From: Pampus argenteus | Lineage: Eukaryota; Chordata; Actinopteri; Scombriformes; Stromateidae | Length of the DNA: 64,000 bases | Reading direction: 5' to 3' | NCBI GenBank assembly: GCA_036937835.1 | Contig: CM072864.1 | Location: 20,879,501 to 20,943,500, forward strand | Made by a program: the position numbers and the translations under genes | Shown here: piece by piece, positions 1-12,180 of the stretch | Numbering within the stretch: the first letter of the stretch is position 1 | How the letters are laid out: every line of letters starts with the position of its first letter | The notes under the pieces: model-generated | Database searches by the model: none | What the model was told of the DNA's origin: nothing | What the model saw: the letters and a program-made list of their open reading frames with translations, nothing else

Positions 1-1592
1 GTTCGCAGTAGAGCAACAGAGTTTCCTCATTATTCTAATTATTCTGAAGTTATTTGTGTTTACTGCTCCGATAGCTCATCTACAATCTGAGTGAGAGAGA
101 GCAGAAACAACAGTGTTTTTATCTCTATATGCAAAAGATGGTAAATTATTTTTTTGAAAAGACTTTGCATTGGCATTTTTAGCACAACCCAAATGGATTT
201 TCCACTGATATTACCGCACTCGGTCACTAGAGAGTGTAAAAAATCCACATTTTAGCACTATAAACACAGATTTGGTATCGAGCCAACAGAGTTTGTTGCA
301 GTTTACACGTGATGGAGACTCAGTTCAGAGTGTGTTCTTTAAGATGTTTACATTTAATGTAAAAAAAAAAAAAACACTGTATGGATTTGATATTGTGATA
401 TGAAAGTTATTTTACTCGAGTGTTTTAAGGGCTCTTGGAACCTGGAATATTACTTCTCTGTGTGTCTCTCTGGTGGGATTTGTGTGTTTGCGCGTGTGTG
501 TTCGTGTGTGTGTGTGTGTGTGTGCGTGCGTGCGTGCCTGTCTGTGTCTTTGCGTGTCGAGATAATCTTGGGTCACAAATGTCATTCAATCCATATGAAT
601 TAATAAATGTCCAAAGCTGTCTTCTTTCTCTATCTCTTATTTAAGGGAATCACACATACACACACACACACTGCATTTCCTGTGCAGGTGTGTGAAAGTG
701 AGAGAAATTCACAGTGTGTGTGTGTGAGGTGCACTATTGACTATAAACTTACTTTGCTTATATCACATCCCCCTATTGACCATATTGTCGTCAACAGTTG
801 GCTGTGGGGGTGACAAGTCGCTCCACGCCCTTTTATGCTTTCACTGCTTATCGTCTTGTTCCAGAGAACCAGGCGGGCTGATAACCTGCAGCCAGAAAAT
901 GACAGCAGTGCTGGAAAAGCGCTGAAAAGCTAAAAGGACTCCAAACTTAGTCCTCCTACTGTATAAAGCTGCTTCACCATATACGTGTTGATATTTCATT
1001 TTCCTGCATATTTTGAGTAGCTGTCTAGGGTTTGTGAGGAAGACATTTCAGAGTTATATAAATTCAATCATTATTACCAGCTTACAAACTAATGTGACTC
1101 ATGTGTCAGCTAATATCGGACAATATATATCGATATTATATCGATATCGTGTCATAAGACTATATATCGTCTTAGATTTTAGATATAATAACATAGCATA
1201 AGCCTTACAGTAAATTACCGGTCTGTTCTAGCTCTTCTATTATTTGCTTTTACCAAGTTAGTCATCGTGATTATTTATCACAAATCTCATTGTGTGAGTA
1301 TTTTGTGAAAGCACCAGTGATCTTATGATATCGTTGCAATATTGCTCATAAAGTTGAAACATGGTGATATTTGTTAAGCCCAGTCCTACTGGGATCTTTC
1401 TTCATTTGATCACTCATGTTTGTGTGTTGTGTGGACACGATTAGCCAACAGCCAGCCTGCCTTTGTCACAAGTTATTTTTAATAAAAGACCCATCAACAC
1501 CTCTGAAGGTCAGTAATTATCATGCTGTATCTCATTTGTTCAACGCGGGCACACACAATCAGAATGTAGAAACGACACAGCCACACACACAG

Positions 1593-1625
<33 letters not shown>

Positions 1626-1770
1626 GATCAACACACGGCCTTTGTCCCCAATTAACTGATCTTTAGTTAGAAATGTGTGCCTGAAAGTTGTCTAAGTCAA
1701 ACTATACACACACACACACACACGCCCACATACACATGCCACACACACACACACACACTGAAACTTTGCT
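1..1770. repeat. Gene-free left edge with TG/CA microsatellites
   Basis: No coding exon could be supported here. The stretch holds several TG or CA microsatellites (roughly 481-540, 1577-1622, 1705-1759) and one copy of a dispersed repeat at about 1105-1388, listed separately. Short open frames are produced by the dinucleotide runs and have no recognisable protein content. Confidence 0.6.
1105..1388 (-). repeat. Dispersed repeat, copy 1
   Basis: An AT-rich segment rich in ATCGATA-like words. Its reverse complement matches 61207-61520 over most of its length, including the shared words TCTAAGACGATAT and AGCTAGAACAG. Two diverged copies in opposite orientation 60 kb apart indicate an interspersed element. 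No transposase or reverse transcriptase frame is visible, so it looks non-autonomous. The family name is not known to me. Confidence 0.6.
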
Positions 1771-1778
1771 CCGCCTCA

Positions 1779-1965
1779 TATTTATACTCAGTCACTTTTC
1801 ATCAATGATTCACTCTCTTGAAGTCGACCTTCCTGTGTGACCGTTTGAAATAAAAGAAAGTCTGACCTCAGATCAGCCTCGGCCGGGAGGCTCCTGCAGC
1901 TGTGACACTCTTCTGTTTTCAGTCTCCTCAGTGTCCTGAACTCAGCACACTGCCTGCACACACAG
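1779..1965 (+). promoter_or_regulatory. Possible sgk2 promoter and noncoding first exon
   Basis: A TATTTATA box-like word at 1779-1786 is followed by a moderately GC-rich stretch that ends in a good splice donor (CACAG|GTGAGC) after 1965. The only ATG in this stretch (1805) is followed by a stop after 11 codons, so the segment would be 5' UTR. The link to sgk2 is inferred from strand, position and donor only. No transcript evidence is available. Confidence 0.3.
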
Positions 1966-2770
1966 GTGAGCAAACTGTACTGATTTCACACTGATGACCC
2001 GGATTATCTGTATAAAGGCTGTTTTTTTTTTTACTAAATTACAAAACAGATTACAGAGATTATTTTCTGTTTTGGGGGATTAAACCTGCAAAAGATATTT
2101 GTAGAGTCTGTTTGATCTTCCAGAAGAGACTTAAATATGTTTACAGGATATCTGTGATACTAATTGAGTTTCTATTGACCTCCCTGTGATAACACTGTTA
2201 ATTTATCTTAACAATGCCTTTCACTGTTGCTTCATTATTTTCTTCTTCAATGACTGCTTGTTGATAACAACGTGTGTTTAGATTTGATTTATGGCTCCAA
2301 TAATGCAATACTCAATAATTGGATTTATCGCAGGATACTTTTACACAATTTTTATATATATATTTTTTAAAAGGTCTATAGAGTTATGGTCTTTTATGTC
2401 AGGATTTCCAGAGTTTAAACTCGTCTGGTGCAGATTTGTGGAGTTTAGGTTCATTTGGTGATTCAGTCTCCTGTCGGTTTTGTACAGAGAGCAGCTGTTT
2501 GCCTCAAGAGGTTTCCCTCAACTTTTGTTGGTAAAAATAGTAGCTCTACTAGCCTGTGAAAGAGAACTGTTGTGGAAAAAAAACCCATGTCGCAATACAA
2601 CATTTTCATTTTCATTTCGCAGTCAAAGAAAACACTGAGGGTGATTTTACTATCCTAGATTCAATATGTCAGTCAGGTGTTTTCTTCTGCTGGGTCTGAA
2701 CTTAGTTACAACTTGGTGAAAATCTGTTAGAGGGAACAGAAGCAAGTTACAATAGCATGTAGAAGGATTT

Positions 2771-2818
2771 ACACAGTAGAGAACGAAGCGTTTAACACAG
2801 TAGAGAACGAAGCGTTTA
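2771..2818. repeat. Perfect 24-bp tandem duplication
   Basis: The same 24-base unit, beginning ACACAGTAGAG and ending GCGTTTA, occurs twice head to tail (2771-2794 and 2795-2818) with no mismatch. It is probably a recent slippage or short duplication in the 5' region of sgk2. Confidence 0.85.
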
Positions 2819-3106
2819 GATCCTAAATGGATGTTAGTATTTGCTTCTTCATTCAGTTAAAACTAGAGCTGCTTATATTTGCTCTGCTGTCTGCTTTTTG
2901 ACTTGATTCTCCAGAATAAGTTCATAATGTTATCAGTATATTCTTTCTGTGTGGAGTGTCAGAGTTTTTCACTCGGTCGTCGTGTTCATTTTGGGATCAA
3001 ATGTCTGGATACATGTCTTTGTTGGTACAGTAGGATTCATCCAGCATGGCTCTGCATCTTTATTTCATAAAATGAAATACAGTCAGGTGGAAAACTTGAT
3101 TGTCTT

Positions 3107-3109
<3 letters not shown>

Positions 3110-3162
<53 letters not shown>

Positions 3163-3251
3163 TGTTCGTCCCGCATGCTTTGAAAGATATGAGAATGACA
3201 CAACAATATTTACAATGTAAACGTGTTCACTGATACAGTGCCTCCACACAC

Positions 3252-3313
<62 letters not shown>
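3110..3313. repeat. GA and CA microsatellites
   Basis: A (GA)n run at about 3110-3158 and an interrupted (CA)n run at about 3245-3313 lie in the region upstream of the first sgk2 coding exon. Both create long spurious open frames on both strands. Confidence 0.9.
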
Positions 3314-3396
3314 CAGCATCTTTTTCCTTACAAACCAGAACTACCAGGTCCTCTCGATCCTCAGGTTGTCATACTGAGGTCAGCAGTTGATTTATC

Positions 3397-3512
3397 TCTC
3401 TCCTCTCCTCTCCTCTCCTCTCTTCTCCTCTCCTCTCCTCTCCTCTCCTCTCCTCTCCTCTCCTCTCCTCTCCTCTCCTCTCCTCTCCTCTCCTCTCCTC
3501 TCCTCTCCTCTC
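3397..3512. repeat. (CTCTC)n pentanucleotide minisatellite
   Basis: More than twenty near-perfect copies of a TCTCC pentamer, with one TTCTCC interruption, run directly into a CTCTCAG splice-acceptor-like end at 3514. The array would supply the polypyrimidine tract of the following exon, which carries the proposed sgk2 start codon. Confidence 0.9.
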
Positions 3513-3567
3513 AGGTCTGTCAAACACTGATGCTGGGTCCTCAGTGGATGTGGAATGGGTAATAGAC

Positions 3568-4720
3568 ATGGCACATTGTAATGTGAGTGAATTTAATCTT
3601 TGTACTCCTCAAGGACTTTATATTTTTATTTTTTATGTGACGGCTTTCTTGCTGTGGTTAATTATTTCCCAACATGGGATCTAACAGTGAGACGTTTCAT
3701 TAGAGGCTCTGTGGTTGTAACGTGAGGCTGACTCACACTCACATGTTTTTATCTTCAGACTTTGGGTGATGATGGGTACATTTGTAACCAAAACATCATG
3801 TTTAATTTCTACTGTTATGTCTACTTCCAACCAGTTTAACTGGAGCCATTTTCACACTTAGCTCGCTAAATTTGAAGAAAAACAAATACAAAAAAAAGTC
3901 TTTCCCTCCAAATGCTGGATCAGTTAAAAATCTGAAAACACAAATAAAACAGGAGTAAAGCTGATTCCTTATTTTTTGCCAAAACACATACAGCATGTGT
4001 ATCCTTAAGAATGAACTTGTTGAACGCATTTCCTTTATGTGCCTTTATTTAGCCACATGAATGAAAGGTTTTCTGCAGGGTGTTTTTTTCTTGACTTGTT
4101 TTGCTTTTAATTGTCTTGCAGCTGTGGTCACCGTCCTCTTCTCCTCATGATGATGTCAATCTGGGGCCTTCAGCAAACCCACAGTCAGTAGCTCTGCTCT
4201 CACCTTCATTTAACATTTTTCAGATGCAAATCCAGCAATTAACACGCTATTACTGTTAGAGTCAGAAATCTTCAAAACTGTGTAAAAAAATGTATTTTCA
4301 CTGGCCTGGATCAGATATTTCCCTTAAATGGTTATCTTATATGTATACTATACTCAAAATATGTATACTGTAGATACTGTCTATTCTAACAAACAACTCT
4401 TGAAAGCTGTGTTTCAGAAGTTATTTTCTCTGCTAAACACATTTAATAGATGACTGTCTGTTGTGTTTCAGTGCCAGACCCACTGACTTTGACTTTTTGA
4501 CCGTCATTGGCAAAGGCACCTTTGGAAAGGTAACACCAAAACTATTATCTTATTTATCTATCTGGCTTTTTGTTGTTTACGTGAAATTATGTGTGTTTTT
4601 CTCTCAGCTGTTTCCTTGTCGTAACTCCTTCTTCTTGTACACCCTGTTGTCAGAATTAATAGTGGGTCATATAGATTAAGGATCAACTATTTTACTGTGA
4701 TGACCTTGTGAGACAAGAGA

Positions 4721-4758
<38 letters not shown>

Positions 4759-7700
4759 GAGAGAGAGAGCTGCTGACATTGCAGACAGGGTCAGCAAGAG
4801 CCTGCCTGCTGTCTGATCAAAATGTGCTGCCTGCTTCATGAATCATTAACTGTACCCTTCACTGAGGCCCCGTAAGGTTACCTGAACATCACCCATTGAA
4901 TAGAACAGCAAAACACTAGAGGAGTGTTTCACATAAACAATACAAAAAACTCTTCATATGTTTTTTTTTTCCCTTTGCAGGTTTCTAGCTCTACATAAAA
5001 TAATCTTGTTCATTCAGCCCTTTTTTTCTTTGTACCAACACACTTCTCAGATTTCTCAGTATCATCTGTTTCCACAGTTTTGCTGTTAAAGTCTTGACAT
5101 CAGTGTGGTGAGATGGTGGCACAGAATGTTTACCAAACAAACCACTAACAAACAAACCTCCATGCAGGTCCTGCTTGCCAAGCTCAAAGCCGACAACAAA
5201 TTCTATGCTGTCAAGGTGCTGCAGAAGAAAATCATCCTGAAGAAAAAAGAGGTGAGCTCTCGTTTTTTTTTTTTGTCATGCTCGTCTGTTTTTAATCACA
5301 GGTGTTCCTTTTTTGGTTAAATTTATCATTTCATTTTACAAAGTCTGTTATCGTGACATAACGTAACGTAATGTAATATATCGTATCGTATCGTAACATA
5401 ATGTACCGTAACGTAATGTACCGTAACGTAATGTACCGTAACGTAATGTATCGTATCGTAACGTAACATAATGTAATATATCGTATTGTATTGTATCACA
5501 TTGTATCATGTCTTATCGTAACGTAACGTATCGTAACGTAACATAATGTATCGTATTATATTGCATCATATTGTATTGTATCTTATCGTAATGTAATGTA
5601 TCGTAACGTAGCGTAACGTAACGTAACATAATGTATCGTATTGTATCATATTGTATTGTATCTTATCATAACGCAACGTAACATAATGTATCGAATATTA
5701 TTGTATCATATTGTATAGTAACGCAGCATAACGTAACGTAATGTAACATATCATATCGTATTGTATTGTACATGAACTAATACAAAACTAAAGATTTGGT
5801 CTTAAATAATTAAGTAAGTTTCAAATAGTTAAAGTAAATGAAGATGGAAAATATCTCAAAGCGAGCCAAGAGGTAAATGTGTGTATGTGTGTGTGTCTGT
5901 GTGTTATTAGTAAACAGTGTTTTGACCCAGCAACATGATCTGAATCTTATCTAATCTACAGCTTGTTCTGTACAAAGGACAGTTTTTTTATAGGTCCTGT
6001 GTTTGTCTGACAACACAGTGAGATTATCTGATCAAACACATCTGTCGTCCTTTCACGTTAATGCGTTTTATTAGAAAATACAGTGTATGGTTTGTTGTCT
6101 GTTTCACTACGTTGTGTCTGTAACTTGTAACTAAATGAAGTATGGGGACGGTTCCCTCATTATTCTCTAAATGTGTCCTGACTGAGCGTGATGTTGATTG
6201 AATACATTTAACTTTCATTCTTTTCAGTATCAAACTTTTGTTCATATCACAGGGGAAGACAATGTGAAGCAGCTGTAGGATTATTTTGTAGGATTTAGAC
6301 ACACAGCCCGGAGGTGATGCTGACATAGTTTCTGTCTGGTTCAATACTGCTTTGTATCCCTTGTCCTCCTCTTCCTTCCCTCAAAACTCTTCCTCCTCGT
6401 GATTCTACTCCTCCCCTCATCCTACTCCTCATTTCTCTCGTGACTCCTCGTTAGTTTGATTCCCAACTGCAGCTACCATCCTACACCTCCTTGTCTCCTC
6501 TGACATGTCTTTACATCTATTCACATCTTCTGCTCCTCATCCCCCTACATCCTCAGTTTCACTTCTCTCTTCTACCTTTTTAGTGTGACTGAAATTAAGG
6601 TTTTGATCTCTGGTTGATCCAAACCGCATCAGTGTTAAAAGAAATCTTTTTTTTTCCCCCTCCGCAATCATGTGTGAACATCACTTCAGGCCAAAGAAGC
6701 AGAAACTAGAGGTGTATTATGTTATAGGGTATTAAAATATCTCATTTAAGGCATTTTAGTGTAAAGGACAAGGAAGCACAAAGGTGTGATTCTGTGTGAT
6801 TTCTCCTCACTTCCTTCGTTCTCTTTCCATCTTCTTATTGTCTTTCTTCATTTGCAGCAAAAGAACATCATGGCAGAAAGAAATGTGCTGCTGAAGAGTC
6901 TGAAACACCCGTTTCTGGTTCGGCTCCACTACTCTTTTCAGACCCCAGAGAAGCTCTACTTTGTCCTCGACTACGTGAACGGGGGAGAGGTGCGTGTGTT
7001 AATAAGCATATTTCTGAAAAATGTAAAATGATTACTTTTTTTTTTTAACTAGCTATTTAAATCAATTCCTAAGCAAGTTTATTTATCATGCTAGGGTTGC
7101 TCTCTCTATTTATCTCTGTAGACAAACTGGAACCATGTTTCTCTGTCACCTTCTCTTTTTTAATTTCCTTCTAATGTCTCCCTCCATCCTCTCTTTCTCT
7201 GTCTCTCTCTAGTTGTTCTTCCACTTGCAGAGAGAGGGGTGTTTCTCTGAGCCCAGAGCGAGGTTTTACACCGCAGAGGTAGCCAGCGCTATCGGCTACC
7301 TTCACTCTCTCAACATTGTTTACAGGTCAGACAAACATTAAAAAACGAACAAATCCACAAATAATCCAATTGAACCCTCAACCTTGATAATATGCTTGTT
7401 CTTGTTCTATTGCAGAGATCTGAAGCCAGAGAATATTCTCTTAGACTGTCAGGTGAGTCACGTTGAACACCTTCGCCTCGACTCTTATGGATCTATTGTA
7501 GATTTATGTTTGTGTAACTGAAATGTAAAACCTGTGTGCAGGGCCATGTGGTGCTGACAGATTTCGGTCTGTGCAAAGAAGGTGTAGAACCAGAAGGTAC
7601 CACCTCAACTTTCTGTGGGACTCCAGAAGTAAGTAAACACTACATGAGAAATAATAAAGTTTAAAGTGGACCAGGACCTACACATTTATGATGATTTGTT

Positions 7701-7891
7701 ATGAAATGAATGTGACCTTTGACCTTTACAAAATTGTCCATCTCCTTAATTCAGTTTTCTTTGTTTTTCTTTCTTTCTTTTCTCTTTCTCTGAAGTATTT
7801 GGCACCAGAGATTCTTCGTAAGGAACCATATGACCGGACAGTAGACTGGTGGTGTCTGGGAGCAGTGCTTTATGAGATGATCTACAGCCTA

Positions 7892-7937
<46 letters not shown>

Positions 7938-9357
7938 CATTTTGACCTAAGGGTGGAAACCAAAATGGAAAGAGTTTAGGCTCTAGGGTCTAGGGATCAT
8001 GAATGGTAATCTGCTCTTTAGATAGCAAGAGTAAAGGTCAGAGGATCAGTAAATGAGGATTAACGTAAAACATATCAGTGCTGTCTGCTTTTTAGCTACA
8101 AGATAGCAATAAATATCTCTGAAATATCTCAACAACTATTAAATGGATTGCCATGAAATTGTATACAGACATTCATTATCTCCAGACAATGAGCCCTCAT
8201 ATGACTTTGGTGATCATAACCCTAAGAATAGACATTTTCTCCTCCCTAACAAGGAGGCATATCTAGCGAAACATATATTTACATTGCATCGTGTCATTTT
8301 AATGAGGTCTGTACTCATCCCTCCCCTTCAGCCTCCTTTCTACAGCCGTGACGTTGGTGAAATGTATGATGGGATACTCCACAAGCCGCTGCCGCTGCCC
8401 CCGGGGAAGTCTGAGGCGGTCTGCAGTCTGCTGGTGGGTCTTCTGCAGAAGGACCAGCACAGACGCTTCGGGGCCATCGCTGATTTTGTGAGTGTGTTAC
8501 GTCTCTCAACTGCACATTAACAGACGGTTTCCCAGACAAAAAAAAAAATAAGAGCCTGAGGATGTTTAATCTTTGTTTGGGAAACTAGATCCAAACAGTA
8601 TAAAACACTTGTCCAAGCAAGTGCCGGTGCTGTGAAATGTCAGTATGCAATATGCACAGTATGCCGTTCTCAGCTACACACATATAACTTCATTTCTTTC
8701 TTTTACTTATAGTTAGAAATAAAGAACCACACCTTTTTCTCTCAAATCAACTGGGACGACCTTGACCACAAGAGAATCACTCCTCCTTACAACCCGAACG
8801 TGGTGAGTTCTTTCAGGGTTTTTGAATATTACTGTGGAACTGCTCCTGCACTCTGTCTCCTGTCAGCTGTGTTTGCATGCCTGAGTATTTCAAGACATCT
8901 GTGCACCTTCCCAAATATATCCTCTACAAGCTTTTAGCATCACTAGCATCAGATTATTTCATGCACAACACATTTTCCCAGCCAACATAATCCTCTCTTG
9001 TATTATTCACTAAATTTCACTTTACATACACTCTCAATCCTCTTTTCTTACCTCGAGTTACCCCTCACCTCTTATCTCATCATAAATACCCAAACAGTTG
9101 ATCATCTGGACGTGACTGGAACCATAAATGGCTTATTGTGCATCAGGAGGATTTTTACTGACCTGATCTTATCAATTACATATTTTTTTTTCATCTTTCA
9201 GAAAGGCCCAGCTGACACTCAGCATATCGACCCAGAGTTCACCAGAGAAATGGTTCCTAACTCCGTGAGTCGGACCCCGGAGCTCAACGCCAGCACTAGC
9301 GCCAACAACGCCTTCAATGGATTCTCCTTTGTTGGCACCGAGGACAGCTTTCTGTGA
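3568..9357 (+). CDS. sgk2: Serum/glucocorticoid-regulated kinase 2 (SGK2)
   Basis: AGC-family serine/threonine kinase acting downstream of PDK1 and mTORC2; SGK kinases regulate ion channels and transporters. Coding exons: 3568-3582, 4122-4183, 4472-4529, 5168-5251, 6858-6989, 7213-7325, 7416-7452, 7542-7628, 7796-7891, 8332-8487, 8713-8802, 9202-9357. All phases agree and give 361 aa, close to human SGK2 (367 aa). Visible motifs: glycine loop GKGTFG (residues 39-44), catalytic Lys61 in FYAVK, YRDLKPEN (Asp156), DFG (174-176), activation-loop Thr190 in TTSTFCGTPE, and C-terminal hydrophobic motif FNGFSF with Ser352. The words CKEGVEPE and NLGPSANP favour SGK2 over SGK1 or SGK3. The first five codons (MAHCN) are inferred: the exon has a good GTGAGT donor in the right phase, but its frame is open further upstream, so the start is uncertain. 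Exons from 4122 on are firm. Confidence 0.93.
4717..4769. repeat. (GA)n microsatellite in an sgk2 intron
   Basis: A GA dinucleotide run with a few interruptions lies between the exon carrying the glycine loop and the exon carrying the ATP-binding lysine. No coding content. Confidence 0.85.
5355..5770. repeat. Degenerate CGTAA/TGTAT pentamer array
   Basis: About 415 bp of back-to-back variants of a five-base unit (CGTAA, TGTAA, CGTAT, TGTAT) with some higher-order grouping. It sits in the sgk2 intron between 5251 and 6858. The repeated CGTA/TGTA alternation looks like C-to-T decay at CpG sites of an originally CpG-containing pentamer. Confidence 0.85.
7893..7936. repeat. (GT)n microsatellite abutting an sgk2 splice donor
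   Basis: The sgk2 exon ending at 7891 is followed directly by GTATGTGTGTG and about twenty GT units. The donor site and the microsatellite are thus continuous. Confidence 0.9.
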
Positions 9358-10650
9358 GGCAGGAAGTTTCTGCCAAACTGTCAAATGTTTTGAACAGATT
9401 GATTGATTTTAATGGAGTGATTGCACCTCTTTTGAGTGAAGATCTTAAAACTATGAGCACCTCATGTATACCACAGTTGCCATTGCAGGGATTTTCAATT
9501 TGCTCTGCTTAAGGGTGTAGCAGAACGTTTTCCAAGGTCTGCTCCTAAAGAGGCAGCGAGGAATCTCACATTAATCTGAGTTATCGAATAAACAGGGCTC
9601 CCTACAACTAAGAGCATCTATAAGATGCAGTGAAAATGATCTTTACTCCATTCATTTGAAATGGAAGGGGGAGCATGTGAGGCCGGATTTAGCCAGAAGA
9701 GGTTTTTATAGTTTTTTTTTCATGCAGATATTGTTATATTGTGTCTGTTTAAAAAGAAAAAAAAAGTCGTCTTCCTGTGTATAACCAGACTTTGTGTTAT
9801 AATCCCTTGTGAGTCTCGCTAAACCCTTTTTTTTTTTTTTTTTTTTATAGAAAACAGGTATGAATGACTGCTTTGAAACACAGAGTTGACATCTTTACGA
9901 CCAGGAAACCAAATGAAAGTCTGTTTGACTGAGATTCTTGATAACTGTAGTTTCACACTCTCTCTCACTAGAAACAGTCACAAACATCGTGCTGCTTTAA
10001 CACTGCACTGTTTTGCATTTTAACATCAGTAAATAATGACCACTTTTTTGCCACATTGGTATGATATGTTGAAGTAAAACAGCCCACAAGAGAACTGCTA
10101 GCCTCTATTAGCTTTTTCATTGTATTTAAAGTGAAGCGAAGTCAGATTTCAATGGTAAACTGCTGTATGGCTCAATATATATATAAAAAAAACACTGTTT
10201 TAAAAAAAAGTATAATTAACAGTAAAATAACAGTGTGAGTCATGCAGCTGTTTGACACTCAGCCCTCCTGTGACTCCCTGTTGCACCTTTTAAATTGTTT
10301 GAAAGTTGACAGTTTATTCATGCGGACTTACGGTTTGTTTTCCATATTGTACCTCAGACTGGTGATTATTTTAGCCCGTAGCTAGAAGACAATAACGTTG
10401 ATTAGTTTTGTTTCATGATACATAACTGCCGAACGCGGTTGGTGTAATATGTGTAAATATGCAGCAGCAGCTTTGCAGTAGGGTTATGTACTGTTCTAAT
10501 GTAGTAATGTCAATGCAAACCCATGAAGTAGCCTCTCTGTTGATGACTGATGGTGCTTGATGTGCATCTGATGTCCATTTTATTTTTATTACCTCGTTTA
10601 AACATACAGTACATATACTTAAAAGTGTTGTTTGTACATCTGATATTAAA
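9358..10650 (+). other. sgk2 3' untranslated region (approximate)
   Basis: No coding content follows the sgk2 stop. The stretch is AT-rich with poly-T runs. An ATTAAA at 10645-10650 is a plausible cleavage signal; an AATAAA near 9588 and another near 10980 are alternatives, so the end is approximate. Confidence 0.45.
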
Positions 10651-10699
10651 GAGGCTCCTCTCTTCTAATCCCTGAGTATAGTATGTTACTATTTACCTC

Positions 10700-11590
10700 C
10701 TTAAGAAAGCGTGCATTTCCCTGGACGGCAGCTTTAATTTCTTAAAGTAAAAGTAAAGCGTGAATGGAGAGCTCTGACTCTCTGTGTTCACTATATTCCC
10801 TTTAAAGCTGCAGCCCTGCGTGCCGAGCTGTTATTCCCTGACTGATCCTGTAAACAGAGGCCGACGATAGAGGCCGTCAGGTCACGCTGCCAGCAGCCGC
10901 GTCATAGTGGGCTGATGCCAGTGGAAGTAAGAATCTGTGTGTGTGTGTCTGTGTGTGTACATGTACATAGAAAACTTGTCAATAAATCAAACAGCTATGA
11001 AAACATTTACATGCACTTTTTTTTATGAGCCATTAAACGTGTGCACATCCAAAACAAATGTTATATAAATAAATAAATACATACATATATACATATATAC
11101 AGTAAGTATATAGTCATGTCCCCAAATGAACATTCAAACATGCCTCCCATAATTCCTCCTGTTACATACTGGCCTTCATAGGTTCATTTATAAATCCACA
11201 AAAAGTTTATCTGAAGCTTCGGATGTCCAAATGAGTCAAATTGAGTAGATAGTTTTCAACACTAGTCTTTTTAGTGCTTCTTTTTAGTTACTATACTTCC
11301 ACCACAGATCAACAGGGAAACACTGTCTGACTGTAAATGTGGCAGATATCCACTTGATATGACAAACAGACTGCTGAAGCCTTACTGGATGCCATTTTAC
11401 TCAACAGCTTCCCCTCAACACTAAGGTAAAACTACATGTGACGTCATACACACAAGTTATATTCACTTATTTCAACTTCTTTCCTGGATTCCTTTGTGAT
11501 TGTGTGCAGAGCATTTTGGGTATTTCTGTGGAAGTCACGTGTGGTGGACGTGGGCTCGATTTTGAAGCATTTAACGTTTATTATTAGTAG
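10700..11590. other. Intergenic, no gene seen
   Basis: Mixed AT-rich sequence with a short AAATAAATA/ACATATAT tract near 11065-11105. I found no exon, RNA gene or transposon protein here on either strand. Confidence 0.5.
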
Positions 11591-11592
11591 GT

Positions 11593-12180
11593 AGTCAAAG
11601 GAGTTGAGTTGTAAGCAACTGGACTTTTTCTTGGAGTTTGAAGTGAGTCCTGTCCTGATGTGGTGGCCCTCCTGTGTTGCACCACATCAGAACAGGACTC
11701 AGCAGTACATATACATCTTAAGGAAAAGGGACACTCATTTAAAGACACTGATATACACATATTGGACAAGGAGGACAGGTGGTTCGAGAGAGGAGTGAAG
11801 GAGGCCATCTATGTCCATTTGGAATAACCAACTCAAAACGGAGGAGGGGGGCTGCGTCATAATCTGTCTGCTACACACCATCCTGCCTTCAGATCTCATC
11901 CCAGGAAGTTTAACTGCTCTTCACCATCAAAGCACGCCTCATTCTCATGGATCATGTGACCACAATGACCCCTTTGTTACGGAATGAGGGGTGTGGTCTA
12001 CAGCTCCACCCTCTGTGATCCAGGGATATAGCTCCTGGTTCCCATCATCAGGTTAGAACTGAAGAAGCCTTTTTGAATGAAAAGTGAAACGTCTTCAAAC
12101 TCCAAGAAAAAATTCCAGTTGCTTACAACTCAACTCCTTTGACTTCGATGACCTGGATGAGTGAGAATCGACACAGACAT
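11593..12180 (+). mobile_element. Penelope-like retroelement fragment (GIY-YIG end)
   Basis: Between about 11700 and 11850 the + strand reads, across frame breaks, a domain with the words DTDIHILDKEDRWFERGVKEAI and NRGGGLRH. I recognise this as the C-terminal GIY-YIG endonuclease part common to fish Penelope-like elements. A segment of the same 3' end is also present inverted: 11593-11643 is the near-perfect reverse complement of 12093-12144. The minus strand of the left part reads QHRRATTSGQDS, another piece of the same domain. Inverted 5' pieces are typical of Penelope insertions. The copy is truncated and not functional. Confidence 0.75.

Noticed and set aside
3530..3560. ATG at 3530 as the sgk2 start
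   Set aside because: Its frame does not match the phase needed by the exon at 4122, whereas the ATG at 3568 does.
3369..3574. Glu/Arg repeat frames on the minus strand
   Set aside because: They are translations of the (CTCTC)n minisatellite.
5355..5770. Pentamer array considered as CRISPR-like or telomeric repeat
   Set aside because: There are no spacers between units and the unit is not TTAGGG; it is a simple tandem repeat.
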